Assembly: GCA_023428515.1 (NCBI GenBank)
Contig: JAEYXI010000587.1
Coordinates: 1-10,662, forward strand
DNA: 10,662 nucleotides
Direction of reading: 5' to 3'
From: Pseudomonadota bacterium
GTDB taxonomy: Bacteria; Pseudomonadota; Alphaproteobacteria; Rhizobiales; Rhizobiaceae
Part shown: one piece after another, positions 7,253-10,662 of the stretch
How the letters are laid out: the number at the start of each line of letters is the position of its first letter
How positions within the stretch are numbered: position 1 is the stretch's first letter
Position numbers and translations under genes: made by a program
The notes under the pieces: model-generated
What the model was told of the DNA's origin: nothing
What the model saw: only the letters and a program-made list of their open reading frames with translations
Databases searched by the model: none

Positions 7253-7939
7253 ATGAAGAAGCTGCTGGTGGCATCTACTCTTCTGTGCGCCATGAGCGGA
7301 TACGCGCTGGCGGCCGACGCAGTCGTCGTCGAAGCTCCACCTGAAGTCTACGTGGCGCCGGTGTTCAGTTGGACGGGCGGCTATATTGGCGGCCAGGTCG
7401 GCTATCTCTGGGGCAGTGGCGATGCCTCGAACCCTACCTTGGGATCCGCTGAGATCGAGCCGGACGGCTGGCTGGGTGGGGTCTATGTCGGCTACAACTA
7501 TCAGTTCACGAACAATGTGGTCCTCGGCATCGACGCCGACTTCGCCTGGACCGGCGCGGACGATACCAGCACGATCGTGTTGGGCGGTGCCGACAACGGC
7601 ACGCTCGATAGCGAACTCGATTGGGAAGGCGCCGTTCGGGCACGGCTGGGCTATGCCGTCGACCGCTTCCTGCCCTATGTAGCGGGCGGCGTCGCATTTG
7701 GCCGGCTTAGCGGCGAGGCCTTCGACACTGCAGGCGTGTCCCTCGGATCGGCCGACGAGACCAATACTGGATGGACCGTCAGCGTCGGCCTCGAATATGC
7801 CTTCACGGACAATATCATCGGCCGCGCCGAATATCGCTATACCGACTTCGGCGATTTCGACTTCGATGTCGGCGGCGAAGACGTTTCTGCCGACCTGACG
7901 ACCAACGACGTCCGCCTCGGCATCGCCTATAAGTTCTGA
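7253..7939 (+). CDS. Outer membrane beta-barrel protein, Omp25/Omp31-like porin family
   Basis: A 228-residue outer membrane protein of the small eight-stranded barrel family common in rhizobia and Brucella (Omp25, Omp31, RopB). The signal peptide is clear (MKKLLVASTLLCAM...ALA, cleavage near residue 21). A Pro/Val-rich linker follows, then the family opening FSWTGGYIGGQVGYLWG. Alternating strands and acidic loops follow: GVYVGYNYQFTNNVVLGIDAD, AVRARLGYAVDRFLPYVAGGVAFG, WTVSVGLEYAFTDNIIGRAEYRYTDFG. The chain ends LGIAYKF, with the terminal Phe recognised by the BAM assembly machine. These proteins stabilise the envelope. The start is the ATG with GGAG 6 bases upstream; the upstream in-frame TTG at 7241 lacks support. 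It is read alone, with its own terminator. Confidence 0.92.
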   Translation: MKKLLVASTLLCAMSGYALAADAVVVEAPPEVYVAPVFSWTGGYIGGQVGYLWGSGDASNPTLGSAEIEPDGWLGGVYVGYNYQFTNNVVLGIDADFAWTGADDTSTIVLGGADNGTLDSELDWEGAVRARLGYAVDRFLPYVAGGVAFGRLSGEAFDTAGVSLGSADETNTGWTVSVGLEYAFTDNIIGRAEYRYTDFGDFDFDVGGEDVSADLTTNDVRLGIAYKF

Positions 7940-7970
7940 CCCGGCGCCACGCGCCAGGGGGACAACTGAG

Positions 7971-8001
7971 ACGCCGGCCTCGTGCCGGCGTTTCGCTATT
8001 T
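7971..8001 (+). terminator. Rho-independent terminator of the outer membrane protein gene
   Basis: A perfect 8-bp stem (ACGCCGGC at 7971-7978 with GCCGGCGT at 7984-7991, loop CTCGT) is followed by TTCGCTATTT, 31 bases past the stop codon. Confidence 0.8.
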
Positions 8002-8040
8002 CACCAGCCGGCATCCATAGCTTCGGCAGGATAATTGGCG

Positions 8041-8069
8041 CACCGGCACCGCTGACGCGCGTGCCGGTG
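8041..8069 (-). terminator. Hairpin downstream of the DUF992 gene
   Basis: A perfect 9-bp inverted repeat (CACCGGCAC at 8041-8049 with GTGCCGGTG at 8061-8069) has an 11-base spacer and lies 18 bases past the DUF992 stop. The minus-strand sequence after it (CGCCAATTAT) is only mildly AT-rich, so it is a probable rather than certain terminator. Confidence 0.5.
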
Positions 8070-8087
8070 GCTAGACCCGGTCAGGGT

Positions 8088-8576
8088 TCAATTCGATGCG
8101 ATGAGCTCGATCTGCTCCACGCCGGCCGCGATGCCGACGCCGGGCTCGCCCTCGACCGCAAGCGGCTGCAGCGAGAAGGCCTCGCCGGTGCCGCCGACCA
8201 GGACGTCGGCGCCGAGCCCGATGCCGGCCGCGACCGAAGCGTCCACGCCGCCATACTTGCCTGCAAGCAGACCCGTGCCTTTGGCCGGGCTGGCTGCGAA
8301 CACCGCCCAGGCAAGGTGGCCTTCCTTCACCATGCCGATCTCGACGCCGTACTGGTGGACGGTGCCGGTGTAATTTTCCTTGTTGCCGTCGGTGTGGGTG
8401 AAGACGCAAGTCATCGTCTGCTTGCGCACGAGGATTTCACCGATGCCGATCGACGTGTCGCATTTCAGCATGCCGAGCTGCGTGTTCGACCAGGCCTGGC
8501 CAGCGCCGAACGAAAGCGAAAGCGCCAATGCAACGCCGGCGATCGACGTATAACGGGTGAGTGATGCATTTGCCAT
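8088..8576 (-). CDS. Secreted DUF992 family protein
   Basis: A 162-residue exported protein of the DUF992 family, common in Hyphomicrobiales and of unknown function. The N-terminus is a signal peptide (MANASLTRY, hydrophobic run, cleavage around AGQA or AWS at 28-30). The mature part shows the family order: LGMLKCD (Cys39), LVRKQTMTCVFTH (Cys57, probably paired with Cys39), ENYTGTVHQYGVEIG, AWAVFA, GLLAGKYGGVDASVAAGIGLGADVLVGG, and FSLQPLAVEG close to the end. The Gly/Ala-rich middle suggests an all-beta domain. Start 8576 is chosen because a GAGGGAA site sits 9 bases before this ATG and the signal peptide then has normal length; an upstream in-frame start at 8633 would bury the signal. It lies divergent from the LprI-like gene and convergent with the omp gene. 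Confidence 0.88.
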   Translation of the reverse strand: MANASLTRYTSIAGVALALSLSFGAGQAWSNTQLGMLKCDTSIGIGEILVRKQTMTCVFTHTDGNKENYTGTVHQYGVEIGMVKEGHLAWAVFAASPAKGTGLLAGKYGGVDASVAAGIGLGADVLVGGTGEAFSLQPLAVEGEPGVGIAAGVEQIELIASN

Positions 8577-8810
8577 CTTAATGGTTCCCTCGTTCAAGAT
8601 GATGAAGCAATAGGCACGCTTTAGCATTGTCATTATCTTAGGTCACCAAGCTTCGCATAAAACGTGTCCAGCCGTCCGCACTCATCATAATTCGATACAT
8701 CTATTCCGAATTGTCATTGACGTTTCGATGAGGCTTCTTCTGACTATCGGAAATGATACTTCGAACAGCGCCGTGTCGATATTCGGCCGGCTCGTGGCAA
8801 GGAGAGGGAA
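8577..8810. other. Divergent intergenic region, DUF992 and LprI-like genes
   Basis: These 234 bases are visibly more AT-rich than the coding DNA and must hold promoters for two divergently read exported-protein genes. No open frame with a ribosome site is present. I see no convincing operator or -35/-10 pair. Confidence 0.3.
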
Positions 8811-9143
8811 ATGAAGATTCGAATGCTGGCCGCCACGCTCGCGTGCTCGGCGATAAGCGACGTCGAAGCTGCGTCCTTCAACTGCGCGCACGCGGTTATG
8901 CCCGTGGAGCAGACGATCTGCGGCAACGCCAATCTCAGCAAGCTGGATGAGCAGACGGCCGGCATGTACTTCCTGATCATCGGCAGCGGCGCACAGCAGT
9001 CAACGATCAGCGAGGTCAGGGCTTCGCAGGCGAAGTTCATCGCGCAGCGCAATGCCTGCGGCGTCAACGTCGATTGCCTGGTCGACGCCTACACGTCGCA
9101 GATGATGTATCTGAAGAACGAGAAGGGCAATCTCGGCCTCTGA
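8811..9143 (+). CDS. Periplasmic LprI-like (DUF1311-type) four-cysteine protein
   Basis: A 110-residue exported protein resembling the LprI N-terminal domain (PF07007, formerly DUF1311). The family is named after a mycobacterial lysozyme inhibitor and is widespread in Proteobacteria with mostly unknown roles. The diagnostic parts are SFNCAHAVMPVEQTICGNANLSKLDEQ (Cys25, Cys37) and the closing QAKFIAQRNACGVNVDCLVDAY (Cys83, Cys89), which give the C-x11-C and C-x5-C spacing of two likely disulfides. The start is fixed by an excellent AAGGAGAGGGA site directly before ATG 8811. The signal peptide (residues 1 to about 20) is somewhat weak: its hydrophobic part is short and acidic residues Asp17 and Glu19 lie next to the VEA-A cleavage site. 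Its stop is only 15 bases from the stop of the convergent GST gene. Lysozyme inhibition is a family possibility, not shown here. Confidence 0.8.
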   Translation: MKIRMLAATLACSAISDVEAASFNCAHAVMPVEQTICGNANLSKLDEQTAGMYFLIIGSGAQQSTISEVRASQAKFIAQRNACGVNVDCLVDAYTSQMMYLKNEKGNLGL

Positions 9144-9158
9144 GCAGGCTCGGCGATC

Positions 9159-9785
9159 CTAGGCCGGCGCTATGAATGGCTGGCTGATCTCGCGGAAGAC
9201 GGGCAACTCCTCCAGCCGGTCGCAGTGGGCGTAGAGGTTGGGATAGTCCTGCATCGCCACGACGTCCGGCAGGGCTTCCCTCGTATGCCGGATGGCGCAG
9301 GCGACCGCGATGTCGGCATGTCCGATACTGTCGCCGAACCAGAAGTCGGTCTGACGTTCGGCGCGATCTTCCTCCAGCATCGAGAGCGCGCCGGCGATCT
9401 GCGCGCGGCAGCGCTCGACCCAGAGCGGCGAGACCTCCTTGTGGAGCTTCTGCTCGTAGAACAGGCTGACGCCCTTGTCGGCGAGGCCGGTGGCGAGACC
9501 CACGACCTTGAGCGCGCGATGCCTGTCCGGCTCTTCGGCGGGCCAGAGCGTACGTTCTGGCGGCACCAGCGTCTCGAGATGGGTGATGATGAGGTGGCTG
9601 TCGAAGAGCACGTCGTCGTCGTCGAGCACCAGGGTCGGCACGCGGGTCAGCGGATTCAACGGCCTGATCTTGTGCTTGTCGGAAAACACCGACCACGGCC
9701 GCTGCTCGAAGGGCAGGCCATAAAGCTTCAACGCAATGCCGACGCGGCGGACGAAGGAGGAATCGTACTGTCCGATAAGGATCAT
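9159..9785 (-). CDS. Glutathione S-transferase, YibF-like
   Basis: A 208-residue soluble glutathione S-transferase. The thioredoxin-like N-domain (about 1-78) begins MILIGQYDSSFVRRVGIAL, close to the YibF pattern (GSYTSPFVRKL). Ser9 is at the usual catalytic Ser position, followed by NPLTRVPTLVLDDD (cis-Pro50) and the glutathione-binding FDSHLI (Asp62-Ser63). The helical C-domain includes FGDSIGHADIAVACAI, the conserved N-capping box region. It probably conjugates or reduces small electrophiles with glutathione; the substrate is unknown. The start is supported by GGAG about 9 bases before ATG 9785. It is a different subfamily from the YfcG-like protein near 1025. It lies 135 bases downstream of the sugar ABC ATPase gene on the same strand and could be reached by its transcript. 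Confidence 0.88.
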   Translation of the reverse strand: MILIGQYDSSFVRRVGIALKLYGLPFEQRPWSVFSDKHKIRPLNPLTRVPTLVLDDDDVLFDSHLIITHLETLVPPERTLWPAEEPDRHRALKVVGLATGLADKGVSLFYEQKLHKEVSPLWVERCRAQIAGALSMLEEDRAERQTDFWFGDSIGHADIAVACAIRHTREALPDVVAMQDYPNLYAHCDRLEELPVFREISQPFIAPA

Positions 9786-9920
9786 TTTTGAAGGCTCCGA
9801 GACGGCCGGAGAGTGTCATGCCGGGCGGCGAAACGGCAAGGGGGCGGCGGCCGCCCTGCTGACATTCGGGTAGGATGCCGATGCCGGATCGGGTGAGGGG
9901 ACTGCTCGTCCTCGCCGTTC

Positions 9921-10662
9921 CTATGAAATCGCGGCCTGGATCTCGGCGTCCGACATCCCGGTGATGATGCGCTCCACCCCTTCGACCGTCGTCGTCTTGG
10001 GGTCGATGTCGTCGGCAACCACCTTGCCGCGGCGCATGACGACGATGCGGTCGACCACCTGGAAGACGTGGTGGATGTTGTGCGCGATGAAGATGCAGGA
10101 GTGGCCGGAAGCGGCCGCGCTGCGCACGAAGGACAGCACGCCCTGCGTCTCGGCGACGCCGAGATTGTTGGTCGGTTCGTCGAGGATGATCAGGTCGCTG
10201 TCGAAATGCATGGCGCGCGCGATGGCCACCGCCTGGCGCTCGCCGCCCGACAGCGCCCCGATCGGCGTGGTCGGCGGGATGTCCTTGGTGATGCCGACGC
10301 GCTTGAGCAGCGCGCTGGCCACCTCGTTCATCATTTTCTGGTCGAGCCTGTTGAAAATGCGCGGCCCAACGATGGGCTCGCGGCCGAGGAACAGGTTGCG
10401 CGCGATCGACAGCTGCGTGACCAGCGCGGAATCCTGGTAGATCGTCTCGATGCCGTTGGCGATGGCGTCGCTGGTAGAGCGGAGCTCGACCTTCCTGCCG
10501 CGGATGAAGATATCGCCCGACGTCAGCGGCACGGCGCCTGACAGCACCTTGATGAGCGTCGACTTGCCGGCGCCGTTGTCGCCAAGCAGGCCGACGACCT
10601 CGCCCTCGTTGACGTGGAAGTTGGCCCCGACAAGCGCCTGGACCTGGCCATAGGACTTGTGG
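9921..10662 (-). CDS. Sugar ABC transporter ATP-binding protein, FrcA-like (5' end beyond the window)
   Basis: The ATPase of a carbohydrate importer of the ribose/fructose class (CUT2). Visible are 246 residues; only about 10-20 N-terminal residues should be missing. In order: an aromatic A-loop (HKSYG), Walker A GDNGAGKST, Q-loop TIYQD followed by LSIARNLFLGRE, signature LSGGERQAVAIARA, Walker B LIILDEPT, D-loop region NNLGVAE, and switch His in FIAHNIHHVF. The NLGVAE segment and the single ATPase domain, ending at ISDAEIQ-like MSDAEIQAAIS, are as in FrcA of Rhizobium; RbsA/XylG types carry two fused domains of about 500 residues. All catalytic motifs are intact. The permease and binding protein would be expected beyond the right edge. 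No strong terminator is evident in the 135 bases downstream, which are GC-rich. Confidence 0.9.
   Translation of the reverse strand, partial: HKSYGQVQALVGANFHVNEGEVVGLLGDNGAGKSTLIKVLSGAVPLTSGDIFIRGRKVELRSTSDAIANGIETIYQDSALVTQLSIARNLFLGREPIVGPRIFNRLDQKMMNEVASALLKRVGITKDIPPTTPIGALSGGERQAVAIARAMHFDSDLIILDEPTNNLGVAETQGVLSFVRSAAASGHSCIFIAHNIHHVFQVVDRIVVMRRGKVVADDIDPKTTTVEGVERIITGMSDAEIQAAIS

Noticed and set aside
7007..8014. Minus-strand 335-codon open frame opposite the omp gene
   Set aside because: It spans the omp gene and its terminator in antisense. The sense strand has an unambiguous signal peptide and barrel with terminal Phe.

Overview
The window is high-GC, densely coded DNA from what looks like an alphaproteobacterium of the order Hyphomicrobiales (Rhizobiales), most like Mesorhizobium or a relative. 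This rests on the gene families seen: an Omp25/31-type outer membrane barrel, DUF992 and DUF2147 exported proteins, a single-domain FrcA-like sugar ABC ATPase, a LIV-type periplasmic binding protein and two glutathione S-transferases of different subfamilies. No rRNA, tRNA, insertion sequence, phage gene or CRISPR array was found. The region reads as ordinary chromosomal housekeeping and envelope functions.

Layout. The left edge holds the N-terminal part of AMP nucleosidase on the minus strand (1-367), preceded by two very small exported or membrane proteins on the same strand (445-648 and 679-849) that end in a hairpin terminator. A YfcG-like glutathione S-transferase (1025-1729, plus) converges on a secreted DUF2147 protein (1775-2119, minus). 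A short Sel1-repeat protein (2478-2738, plus) follows. After it comes a hairpin-rich stretch closed by a strong bidirectional terminator (2737-2911), and then an apparently orphan branched-chain amino acid binding protein (3025-4149, plus) with its own terminator.

The middle holds a minus-strand two-gene operon: a two-domain VOC protein (6160-6924) followed 8 bases later by the biotin-carrying alpha subunit of an acyl-CoA carboxylase (4199-6151). The carboxylase reading frame is cut by a single in-frame TAA at codon 249, inside the ATP-grasp domain. Everything before and after it is intact and in the same frame. It is therefore a recent pseudogene, a sequencing error, or an unusual split gene restarted at an ATG 3 bases after the stop.

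The right part is a run of envelope and periplasmic genes: an Omp25-like barrel (7253-7939, plus), a DUF992 protein (8088-8576, minus) and a four-cysteine LprI-like protein (8811-9143, plus). A YibF-like glutathione S-transferase follows (9159-9785, minus). The 3' part of a sugar ABC transporter ATPase (9921-10662, minus) runs off the right edge.

The points most worth a second look are the nonsense codon in the carboxylase, the hairpin-rich segment ahead of the binding-protein gene, and the pair of tiny exported proteins next to AMP nucleosidase. I found no clear evidence of a new multi-gene system.
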